Positions 25,137-32,516 of a stretch of 64,000 bases of DNA are shown in pieces; position 1 is the first letter of the stretch, and each line of letters begins with the position of its first letter. Where the stretch lies: the NCBI GenBank assembly GCA_900544555.1, contig UQWD01000012.1, forward strand, positions 5,825-69,824, read 5' to 3'. Below the pieces are notes generated by a model. That model ran no database searches. It worked only from the letters and a program-made list of their open reading frames with translations, and had not been told where the DNA came from. The stretch comes from an uncultured Eubacteriales bacterium (GTDB lineage: Bacteria > Bacillota > Clostridia > Christensenellales > CAG-138). Both the position numbers and the translations under genes were made by a program.

Positions 25137-25475
25137 ATGACTTTTGCCGAGAACATTAATCGAATTTGCCTTGAGAGAGGGACAAATCTAACCGCCTTGG
25201 TGCGGAAGATCAAGGGGTCATCCTCATTCGCAACCGCCATCAACAAAGGCTCTCTCCCAAAGGAACGTGAAATGCTTGCGTTTGCCAAAGAGTTGAACTG
25301 TTCCATTATGGATTTCTTCGCAGACAAAGAAGACCTCGCTCCGTTGGCTGAACCACAGAACGAGGACGAACAAGACATACTCAAGGTCTATCGCGGCTTG
25401 TCTCGTAGAGCCAAACACCAATTTATGAGTATGGTATATAACTTTGAAAACCAAGGAAACAGAGAGGAATTATAG
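25137..25475 (+). CDS. XRE-type helix-turn-helix regulator
   Basis: 112 residues from ATG 25137 (site AAAGGAAG). The first 65 residues (MTFAENINRICLERGTNLTALVRKIKGSSSFATAINKGSLPKEREMLAFAKELNCSIMDFF) form a lambda-repressor-like domain with the usual four to five helices. The rest (EQDILKVYRGLSRRAKHQFMSMVYNFE) looks like a dimerising helix common in phage repressors. It points toward the recombinase stub and is the natural candidate for the prophage repressor. No lesion is visible. Confidence 0.75.
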   Translation: MTFAENINRICLERGTNLTALVRKIKGSSSFATAINKGSLPKEREMLAFAKELNCSIMDFFADKEDLAPLAEPQNEDEQDILKVYRGLSRRAKHQFMSMVYNFENQGNREEL

Positions 25476-25551
25476 GGGATACGGAAACTCCTGCAGTGTG
25501 ATAAGGTTATTCTCATTGAATTACCAAAAGAAAAAGAGCGTAGGAGGTGAT

Positions 25552-25727
25552 ATTACCAAAGCGGTAATCTATGCTCTATATTCGAGCCACAATCAGCGTG
25601 GGGAATCTATAGAGGGACAGCTTCTGGAATGTCATGAGTTTGCTCTAAAAAATGGAATGACTGTTAAAAATGAATATTGCGATAGAGCCATATCCCATAT
25701 CTGGCAAAACAGACAATCGTATTAGCC
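25552..25727 (+). pseudogene. N-terminal stub of a large serine recombinase
   Basis: After AGGAGGTG at 25542 the frame reads ITKAVIYALYSSHNQRGESIEGQLLECHEFALKNGMTVKNEYCDRAIS, matching the start of large serine recombinases (the catalytic Ser lies in YSSHNQ). Three faults: the start position holds ATT where ATG is expected; a 7-base tandem duplication (CCATATC at 25688-25694 and 25695-25701) shifts the frame, and removing one copy gives DRAISGKTDNR, the conserved continuation; and after this the sequence becomes unrelated. The gene is dead and cut off, and probably marks the right end of inserted phage or ICE DNA. Confidence 0.8.
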
Positions 25728-25753
25728 GGAAAAGTAGGTATGGGTTGGCGAAG

Positions 25754-25816
25754 TGCGGGACGGTATTCTTGCAAAATACCTCAATAAGCGACAAAGCAAT
25801 CCAGCGCCGTCCCGCA
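25754..25816. repeat. 10-base inverted repeat at the element/chromosome border
   Basis: TGCGGGACGG (25754-25763) and CCGTCCCGCA (25807-25816) are exact inverted copies 43 bases apart. They lie directly after the recombinase stub and before the first chromosomal gene; they may be a terminator, an end of the element, or chance. Confidence 0.4.
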
Positions 25817-25989
25817 TATATAAAGAAGCCACATCAAGTACATGAGATATAAAAGAATAAGGTTTATGCATTGCACAAGCGTCCCCCGCGTTATGGCGCG
25901 CGTTCTGGATTGAGCAGGTGAATAATAATAGTTTTTATGTTAAAATTCAATAATATGTAAAAGGTACGCCTAATAAAGGAGTGAGTATA

Positions 25990-26622
25990 ATGCGGCTGAG
26001 CAACGACAGGGTTATTTTGCGTGATTTTATACAAAGTGATATAGAAAAACGCGTTTATTGGGAAACGATCGAGACGGAATGGCAGCTTTGGGACGCCCCG
26101 TGGGAATATGAAAACGTGTCGGATGAGCAAAAGCATACGGAACTAAATGAATATATCCAAAATATGCACGAATGGGTGAATAAGTTCGCGTCGATGGCCG
26201 ACGATGAGAAGCGGAGCGGGTTCCAAATTTGTGTGAAGGATACGAACGAATACATCGGATGGTGCGGTTCTTACAGAATAGACGGCGAATGCAATTTTTC
26301 ACCCCAAGGCGATATGTGCGCGATTGGTATCGATATTCCCGCGCTCAGCGCGCGCGGCAAGGGTTATGCTTACAGCGCGCTTTTTTTGTTTATTGATTAT
26401 CTTTACAGCATAGGGGAAACCGATATATACACGCAAACATGGTCGGGGAATACGCGCATGATCGGGTTGGCGGAAAAGCTTGGCTTTGAGGAATTCAAAA
26501 GAAAGCCGCACTTAAGAACGGTCAGGGGGCATAAATACGACGGCCTTACATTGCGCCTTAACCAACACAAGTATCAGCAAATAAAACACGCGCAATATAA
26601 AAGCGGTAAGGCTTATTGTTAG
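25990..26622 (+). CDS. GNAT-family N-acetyltransferase
   Basis: 210 residues from ATG 25990 (MRLSNDRVILRDF), about eight bases after AAAGGAG; a GTG at 25981 overlaps that site and is unlikely. The fold is the RimJ/RimL-like GNAT type: an LRDF start, CVKDTNEYIGWCGSYRI, AIGIDIPALSARGKGYAYSALFLFIDYLY as the acetyl-CoA loop (RGKGYA), and NTRMIGLAEKLGF at the end. The likely acceptor is a small amine or a protein N-terminus, not determinable here. It is the first gene with core-chromosome character after the mobile region. Confidence 0.85.
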   Translation: MRLSNDRVILRDFIQSDIEKRVYWETIETEWQLWDAPWEYENVSDEQKHTELNEYIQNMHEWVNKFASMADDEKRSGFQICVKDTNEYIGWCGSYRIDGECNFSPQGDMCAIGIDIPALSARGKGYAYSALFLFIDYLYSIGETDIYTQTWSGNTRMIGLAEKLGFEEFKRKPHLRTVRGHKYDGLTLRLNQHKYQQIKHAQYKSGKAYC

Positions 26623-26782
26623 GATAAAACGGCTCAGGCTCCGCTTATAACACAGCCCGCGCTCAGATGGGCACGGGCATAAGAAACACCTTGAAGCCCG
26701 GGTAAAGCGGAGTCCGCAGGCTTAATGGTTTAGGGGCGTTTGGCTGTAAGGCAACTTTGTGAACAGTTAATAGCGGCAGCTG

Positions 26783-28159
26783 TCAGGGTTTGCGATCGTT
26801 CAACAGCTCGGCGTAGCGGGCGCGTACCCCGTCCGCATCGGGGGAAAGGCCCTCAATATAATACGTATCTTGCTCGGATAAGCCGCCCGTTTCTATAGCT
26901 CGCTCAATAACGCTTTGGGCGATTACGGCGTCCACATTGACAAGATTGAGCGCGGCGTACCAAATGAGGAACATTGCAGCAAGCAGCCGCACGAGCTTAA
27001 GCTTGGGAAAAAACAGCCTGACGGCGCATAATACGAGCGCGGCTGCCATGAATATCATCAGCCACATAGACACAAGGCGGCTGAACGTGAGTCCATACGC
27101 GCTGATATACATGCACAGCCTGTATATGCCGGAATAGATGATAACCCCGGTTGCCGCCGTCAGGCCGATAAGCAGCCCTTTGAGCCAGGGCGCGCTTTTG
27201 GCCCGCGACAGCGCGGCCGCGAACAGCGTGAAATTGATTGCCGCCACAGCGCAAAGCTCGCTGAACCCCGATACGGCGTACTGAGAATAGGTCAGCCCCT
27301 CTGGAAGTCCGGCCCACCCGGTTAAATAAGTGAACTGCAAAACGGTGAAAAGCGCATAAACCGCCAATAAAATACCGATGGCGACGCCGAGCGGCACGGG
27401 ATCAAAGCGCGCGGGTTCCCGTGCGGCCTTGTTAGGCTTGGGCGGCAATTCGCGCAGGCTGAAAAAAAACGAATAGAAAAGCATGGCCGCTATTAGCGCG
27501 GTTACGGCATATCTGAGGATGGCAAGCAGGGAAAGCCTTTCAAATAAGCTATTCATATATAACCCGATAACCGCGTCCGCGCTTGCCAATAGGACAAGGA
27601 CGACCGCTAGAAGCGGCACGGCTATCGCAATTCCGGCCAATGCGCGGCGGCCGCGCTTGCCCCGCTCGCCTTCCGCTTTGAAAAGGCTGCCGAATGCTCC
27701 GAAGAACCTAGGTATGTTTTTGAATGGATAAACAAACCAGCCCATGAGGTAATATATTACATAGCCGCCTTCCCTCCCGGATTCCACTGGCGCGGCCCCC
27801 GCCACCGCATGAAGCATCAGCACAAGGGGAACGATGAACAGGTTCAATATTAAAAGCGGCTCGGATGCGTAAATTTGGTAACGTATAAGCAAAACGGCGG
27901 CTATGCCGATAATCAGCCACGCCTCCCAGTTCCGCCTGAGCTTATCCCAAATCGTAAGATAGCAGACGATTGCGTATACGCACCAGAACGCCGCGTATAC
28001 CGCTCCGATTACCGGCCATTGGGGGGAATACCCGCCGTACAGCAGATAAACCGCCATCACGGCAATCGCCAGCGCGCCCAAAAGCATCCGCCGGTGCGCG
28101 TTATTATACGCAGGCTTTTTAAGCTGTCCGCCCTCGTAGTAGCCGTTAAGGTTCTCCAT
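26783..28159 (-). CDS. DUF4173/DUF4153-type multi-span membrane protein
   Basis: 458 residues from ATG 28159 (MENLNGYYEGGQLKKPAYNN), preceded by AAAGGAG; the frame extends to 28192 but the site favours this start. About ten to twelve hydrophobic segments fill most of the chain, with short charged loops (KAEGERGKRGRRAL, PPKPNKAAREPARF). This DUF family is of unknown function and, in clostridia, often sits with a DUF2975 protein and a small helix-turn-helix, as here. The start overlaps the end of the regulator gene, so the three genes form one leftward operon. Confidence 0.75.
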   Translation of the reverse strand: MENLNGYYEGGQLKKPAYNNAHRRMLLGALAIAVMAVYLLYGGYSPQWPVIGAVYAAFWCVYAIVCYLTIWDKLRRNWEAWLIIGIAAVLLIRYQIYASEPLLILNLFIVPLVLMLHAVAGAAPVESGREGGYVIYYLMGWFVYPFKNIPRFFGAFGSLFKAEGERGKRGRRALAGIAIAVPLLAVVLVLLASADAVIGLYMNSLFERLSLLAILRYAVTALIAAMLFYSFFFSLRELPPKPNKAAREPARFDPVPLGVAIGILLAVYALFTVLQFTYLTGWAGLPEGLTYSQYAVSGFSELCAVAAINFTLFAAALSRAKSAPWLKGLLIGLTAATGVIIYSGIYRLCMYISAYGLTFSRLVSMWLMIFMAAALVLCAVRLFFPKLKLVRLLAAMFLIWYAALNLVNVDAVIAQSVIERAIETGGLSEQDTYYIEGLSPDADGVRARYAELLNDRKP

Positions 28160-28376
28160 TATTTTCTCCTTTCTCATCGGGGACATACTCAAGTATATCG
28201 CCGGGCTGGCACTCCATAACCCGGCAGATCGCGTCGAGCGTGGTAAAGCGGATAGCCTTTCCCTTATTGGTTTTCAATATCGATAGGTTCGCCTGCGTCA
28301 GGCCCAGCAACCGCGCAAGCTCGCCGGACGAGATTTTGCGCCTGGCCATCATAACATCGAGATTAACGCGTATCAT
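28146..28376 (-). CDS. Small Cro/CI-type regulator
   Basis: 76 residues: MIRVNLDVMMARRKISSGELARLLGLTQANLSILKTNKGKAIRFTTLDAICRVMECQPGDILEYV. Almost the whole chain is one XRE helix-turn-helix of the YozG-like type that accompanies DUF2975 proteins. It probably regulates its own operon. It lies eight bases after the DUF2975 gene and overlaps the DUF4173 gene. Confidence 0.85.
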   Translation of the reverse strand: MIRVNLDVMMARRKISSGELARLLGLTQANLSILKTNKGKAIRFTTLDAICRVMECQPGDILEYVPDEKGENNGEP

Positions 28377-28384
28377 TTTTCACC

Positions 28385-28843
28385 TCATATGGTCAGGTCG
28401 TTTTCCTGCTTATATCGGACCGCCTGCGCAAACACGCCGGACAGCACCAGCGCGAAAAGGCCGGCAAGTATCAGCGCGCCGCAGCACACAACCGTCATGG
28501 GCGTAATAAACACAAAGCATTTGATGAGAAACAGCAGCGCGGCGGCTTCGCCGGCAATGCCCATTCGCCTTAGCGCCCGTGCGTTGCGCAAAATAAACGG
28601 CTCGCTTGACAAAGTGCGCATAACGCCTATCAGTTCAATGATTATCCAGGCCGCGCACGCGCCGGTCAGCGCGAGGAAGGCGAATAAAAACGCGGTATAG
28701 CCAGCCGCGCCGTTAAATTCGTCCCATTGGGCTATCCATTTCTCCAAGCAAAAGGGCATGGCAACAATGGCTGTAACGGTTACGGCCAGAAGCAAATATA
28801 GCAAGAATTTGGTGATTAATGCGGGAATCGTATTCAATCGCAT
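28385..28843 (-). CDS. DUF2975 membrane protein
   Basis: 152 residues from ATG 28843 (MRLNTIPALITKFLLYLLLA), behind CGGAGGTG. Four hydrophobic segments and the cytoplasmic motif SSEPFILRNARALRRMGIAGE, between spans two and three, are typical of DUF2975. The function is unknown; the family is paired with small Cro/CI regulators in many Bacillota and may sense a membrane or envelope state. First gene of the three-gene operon. Confidence 0.85.
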   Translation of the reverse strand: MRLNTIPALITKFLLYLLLAVTVTAIVAMPFCLEKWIAQWDEFNGAAGYTAFLFAFLALTGACAAWIIIELIGVMRTLSSEPFILRNARALRRMGIAGEAAALLFLIKCFVFITPMTVVCCGALILAGLFALVLSGVFAQAVRYKQENDLTI

Positions 28844-29001
28844 AGGGTTTACACCTCCGATCAAAGGGTATTATAGCATGCTTGTTATTGATAATCAATA
28901 TATATTTATTGACTCTCAATAATATGCGTTGACGTTTCATGTTATTGGCTGATGCTTTGGATAATATCCGCGCATACTAACCGCAAACGGAGGTAAGTCA
29001 A

Positions 29002-29742
29002 ATGCTGCTTAATGGAAAAACGGCAATCATAACAGGGGGTACAAGGGGAATCGGGTTTGCGGCGGCGCGGGCATTTTTAAGGGAAGGGGCGAACGTTGCG
29101 CTGCTTGGCTCCCGAAGGGAAACAGTTGAGGAGGCGCTAAACAGGCTGAGCGCGGAAAAAGGACGCATAGCGGGATTTTGGCCGGATATCGTAAATTTAA
29201 GCGAGGTCAGGCAAACGGTAGAAGAAACGGTTAAAAGATGGGGCGGGCTTGACGTTATAATAAACAACGCGGGCATTTCGCTTGGCGAACCGCTTGATGC
29301 GATTGATCCTAAAACCTTTGACAGGGTGATAAACCTCAACATCGTCGCGGTATTCAACGGCTGCAAGGCTGCCGCCGAAGTGATGGCGGCGCGGAACGGC
29401 GGAGTTATTTTAAATACCAGCTCTATTGTAAGCCTTTACGGGCAGGAAAGCGGGTGCGCGTATCCCGCGTCCAAATCCGCGGTTAACGGCCTGACTAAAT
29501 CCCTCGCGCGCGAGCTTGGGAAGTACGGCGTTCGGGTCAACGCGGTAGCTCCGGGCGTTATCGATACGGATATGGTCAGGGGGCTCCCCGAAGTGGTGGT
29601 GGAGCGATTAAGGGGAGCTATACCGCTCGGCCGCATTGGCACGGCAGAGGACGTAGCGGAGGCGTTTGTTTTTCTCGCGTCAGAACGCGCCGGCTATATT
29701 ACCGGGGCGGTGCTGTCCGTCGACGGCGGAGCGGTTTTTTGA
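29002..29742 (+). CDS. Short-chain dehydrogenase/reductase, FabG-like
   Basis: 246 residues from ATG 29002 (GGAGGTAAG upstream). Cofactor motif TGGTRGIGFAAA, the NNAG motif (IINNAGIS) and the catalytic Ser, Tyr, Lys (NTSSIVSLYGQ...YPASK) are all present; the C-terminal PLGRIGTAEDVAEAFVFLASERAGYITGAVLSVDGG is typical of FabG relatives. NADPH-dependent reduction of a 3-oxo group is likely; the true substrate is open, because no fatty-acid genes lie nearby. It stands alone. Confidence 0.88.
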   Translation: MLLNGKTAIITGGTRGIGFAAARAFLREGANVALLGSRRETVEEALNRLSAEKGRIAGFWPDIVNLSEVRQTVEETVKRWGGLDVIINNAGISLGEPLDAIDPKTFDRVINLNIVAVFNGCKAAAEVMAARNGGVILNTSSIVSLYGQESGCAYPASKSAVNGLTKSLARELGKYGVRVNAVAPGVIDTDMVRGLPEVVVERLRGAIPLGRIGTAEDVAEAFVFLASERAGYITGAVLSVDGGAVF

Positions 29743-29968
29743 GTATAGCTTCATAGGGCGCCAGGCGCAGCATGCGCGCCGGATGAAATTCGGCGCGACG
29801 GGCCGCGTTAAAAAATGTGGTTACGCCTTTAATGCCTGTGTCGGCATATTGCGTCGTTGCCCGGCGGCGATATAATGCGATGAATTGAAACTGAAAGAGA
29901 CAAAAAGAATGCAATGAACAAATTATCATAAGCGCATTCTTAATTCCCAATACTTACGCCGTATTGAA

Positions 29969-30199
29969 TCAGCGTTTTTCTCCTCTGGCGTTTGAGGCAA
30001 ATTCGTATAATTGTTTTATCCCGCGATTTATCTGGTAGGTCTTTGATTTTAGCGGTCGGTTTAGTTCATATACTTCTGAAATCCAATCATGTATTTTATA
30101 GAAATATTCAGACGCCGCGTCTATATAAAGTGTGATCTGCATCTCGTCTATAAGATAAAGTCTAATTGCATCAAATACAATTTGAAAATAAATCATCAT
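29969..30199 (-). CDS. Possible small hypothetical protein
   Basis: 76 residues (MMIYFQIVFDAIRLYLIDEMQITLYIDAASEYFYKIHDWISEVYEL...). AT-rich compared with its neighbours and without a clear ribosome binding site; the frame is open further upstream (KPHKLEQDED) but has no start there. It may be the C-terminal remnant of a larger acquired gene. No family recognised. Confidence 0.3.
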   Translation of the reverse strand: MMIYFQIVFDAIRLYLIDEMQITLYIDAASEYFYKIHDWISEVYELNRPLKSKTYQINRGIKQLYEFASNARGEKR

Positions 30200-30420
30200 A
30201 TCCTCGTCTTGCTCAAGTTTGTGAGGCTTATTCTTGTTACATTACGGCTTACAATCTATACTCTGCCCTGCGCGCTCAGCCTCTTTGACGCGCCGTATGC
30301 GCAATCACGTATCCGTTCACGCTTACAACGCATTAAGGACGCGATTTCTTTGTTTTTTTAAATAATATGTAGTATAATGAGCTATATTTTATGCCTCTTT
30401 TGAGGAAAAGGAGCTTGCCA

Positions 30421-31599
30421 TTGGACTTATTCGATTCTTACCAGGCGTTTACGCAGGCGAAGGAAATGATGGAGCTGGGCCTATACCCTTATTTCCATGC
30501 GCTGGAGACGGCGCAGGATACGGAGGTTGTGATGGATTCGAGGCGCATTATCATGCTCGGATCCAACAATTATCTTGGCCTTACCAGCGACCCGCGCACA
30601 ATACAAGCGGCGCACGAGGCGCTGGATAAATACGGGACCGGATGTTCAGGCTCTCGGTTCCTCAACGGAACGCTGGTGCTTCACCAGGAGCTGGAGAAGG
30701 AGCTGGCGGATTTTTTCCATAAGGATGCGGCGATGACCTTTTCAACGGGGTTTCAGACCAATTTGGGGATTATATCCGCGCTGTCCACGCGCCATACCTA
30801 TATTCTAAACGATAATGAAAACCACGCCAGCATCGTGGACGCGTGCCGGCTGTGCTTTGCAAAGCAGGTACTAAAGTATGAGCATAATAATATGGAAGCG
30901 CTTGAGGAGAAGCTCGCGCGCATCCCCATTGACTCGCCCAAGCTTATTATAACGGACGGCGTGTTCTCCATGTCCGGCGATATCGCGAACCTGCCCGAGC
31001 TTGTGCGGCTTAAAAAGAAATACAACGCCCGCCTGATGGTGGACGACGCGCACGGCGTAGGCATGATAGGCGACTGCGGCCGCGGCACGGCCTCCTACTA
31101 CGATCTGGAGGACGAGGTGGATGTGATTATGACCACCTTCTCAAAATCCCTCGCTTCCCTAGGCGGGTGCATGGTCGCAAGGGAAGACGTCGTGCATTAC
31201 GCGCGCCATAAATCGCGCCCGTTTATCTTCAGCGCGTCCATTCCGCCCGCGAACGCGGCCTCCGCGCTGACGGCGCTGCGCATACTCAAAAGCGAGCCGG
31301 AGCGCGTGAAGGCGCTTATCGATATCGCGGGATATGTGCGGGGCAGGTTACGGGAAGCGGGCATCCCCATAATGGACGGCAGCACGGCGATTATCCCCAT
31401 CTACACCTACGACGTTGTGCGCACGCTCAGCATCGCCAAACGGCTGCTTGAGGAGGGCGTGTATATCAACCCGGTGCTTCCTCCAGCGGTGCCGCCCGAT
31501 CTATGCCTCTTGAGGACCAGCTATACGGCCACGCATACCAAGGAGCAGATGGACAGGGCGGTGGAAATATTTAAAAAGGTGTTCGCTGAATTTTCGTAA
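30421..31599 (+). CDS. Alpha-oxoamine synthase (KBL/AONS/SPT-like), PLP-dependent
   Basis: 392 residues when started at TTG 30421 (MDLFDSYQAF), which has AAAGGAG eight bases upstream; ATG 30391 has none and lies close to a TATAAT-like box near 30372. Typical text: MLGSNNYLGLTSDPR, GTGCSGSRFLNGT, the VDDAHGVGMIG aspartate/histidine motif and the PLP lysine in TTFSKSLASLGG. The enzyme condenses an amino acid with an acyl-CoA. It could be 2-amino-3-ketobutyrate CoA ligase, 8-amino-7-oxononanoate synthase or serine palmitoyltransferase; no threonine dehydrogenase, biotin or sphingolipid genes are adjacent, so the substrate is open. Confidence 0.85.
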   Translation: MDLFDSYQAFTQAKEMMELGLYPYFHALETAQDTEVVMDSRRIIMLGSNNYLGLTSDPRTIQAAHEALDKYGTGCSGSRFLNGTLVLHQELEKELADFFHKDAAMTFSTGFQTNLGIISALSTRHTYILNDNENHASIVDACRLCFAKQVLKYEHNNMEALEEKLARIPIDSPKLIITDGVFSMSGDIANLPELVRLKKKYNARLMVDDAHGVGMIGDCGRGTASYYDLEDEVDVIMTTFSKSLASLGGCMVAREDVVHYARHKSRPFIFSASIPPANAASALTALRILKSEPERVKALIDIAGYVRGRLREAGIPIMDGSTAIIPIYTYDVVRTLSIAKRLLEEGVYINPVLPPAVPPDLCLLRTSYTATHTKEQMDRAVEIFKKVFAEFS

Positions 31600-31838
31600 G
31601 CGTGAGAAGTAACCAAAGGCCCCGGCTCTCAGCCGGATTGGGGAATATACAGACACAGACCATGATTTAGCGGAGCGTGTTAACAATAGCGCGCTCCTGG
31701 CTTTTAATCCGGCTATATCCATCTTAACGGTATGCATTAATTAAGGTGAATGGGCGGGGTAAAAACAATGGAGTTTAAGCGCCTGCCATGCTATAATTAC
31801 CGTACTTTTATAATCCGAATAAGAAAGGGGATCGAGCC

Positions 31839-32291
31839 ATGAAAAAAACGATGGCGTTTGTCATATCGATTATGATATGCGTTACGCTTGCCGGCTGCGG
31901 CATGAGCGCTTCGCTGCCCATTGAGGAGATGCAATGGAAAATGACGATGATTCAAAGCGACGGGGATGGAGGCACGCGCGCAGTTGGCTCCGCAACACTG
32001 CTCAATACCTATCCGAACGCCGAGCATTTGGAGATGACATGCAGTTTTGATAAAACGGGCTTTACGATACGGAATCTTACGAGCGGGGAAAGCTTTAATG
32101 GGACATACGGCAATAAAGTTAACGGGGAAGAACATACGACGATTTATGACGTTGTATTTGCCAATGGCGTAAAGGGGCTGGCCGTCTCCGGCATTAAAGA
32201 GTATGGTGACGGGAGGCGGGATGGAACGCTGATTATTTCCGCCGACGGGTATGCGCTGAACTTTTCAGCTAAGCTGGCCGGGGGCGAATAA
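31839..32291 (+). CDS. Small secreted lipoprotein, function unknown
   Basis: 150 residues from ATG 31839 (AAAGGGG upstream). Signal peptide MKKTMAFVISIMICVTL with lipobox LAGC (Cys 20). The mature part (WKMTMIQSDGDGGTRAVGSATLLNTYP ... DGTLIISADGYALNFSAKLAG) reads as a small beta-rich domain with no family I recognise. A hairpin follows at 32312. Probably anchored to the outer face of the membrane. Confidence 0.7.
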   Translation: MKKTMAFVISIMICVTLAGCGMSASLPIEEMQWKMTMIQSDGDGGTRAVGSATLLNTYPNAEHLEMTCSFDKTGFTIRNLTSGESFNGTYGNKVNGEEHTTIYDVVFANGVKGLAVSGIKEYGDGRRDGTLIISADGYALNFSAKLAGGE

Positions 32292-32311
32292 CTGTTTTTT
32301 ATAAACAAACC

Positions 32312-32343
32312 AACGCGCCGTTTTAGCCTTGAGACGGCGCGTT
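32312..32343 (+). terminator. Hairpin after the lipoprotein gene
   Basis: AACGCGCCGT (32312-32321) pairs exactly with ACGGCGCGTT (32334-32343); only a weak T run follows. A likely terminator of the lipoprotein gene. Confidence 0.6.
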
Positions 32344-32516
32344 GTGGACTTTTCAAATGCGCCTTGAACTATCGTGACGCATTTAAGAGGCGCGGTAAGG
32401 GTTTCGCTCGCGGGCGGAAAGCCTTGCGGCGCGAATCCCGCCCGCTTGTCCGAGCCGCCGGCGCAGCCGCATTCTACACAGCCTGCATACGCGGCGGGTT
32501 AAGCCTCCTACCCGCG

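Noticed and set aside
1..25727. All lesions as sequencing errors
   Set aside because: They are confined to phage and transposon genes; neither the eleven-kilobase island nor the 38 kb of chromosome shows any. Read mapping would still be needed to exclude errors at single sites.
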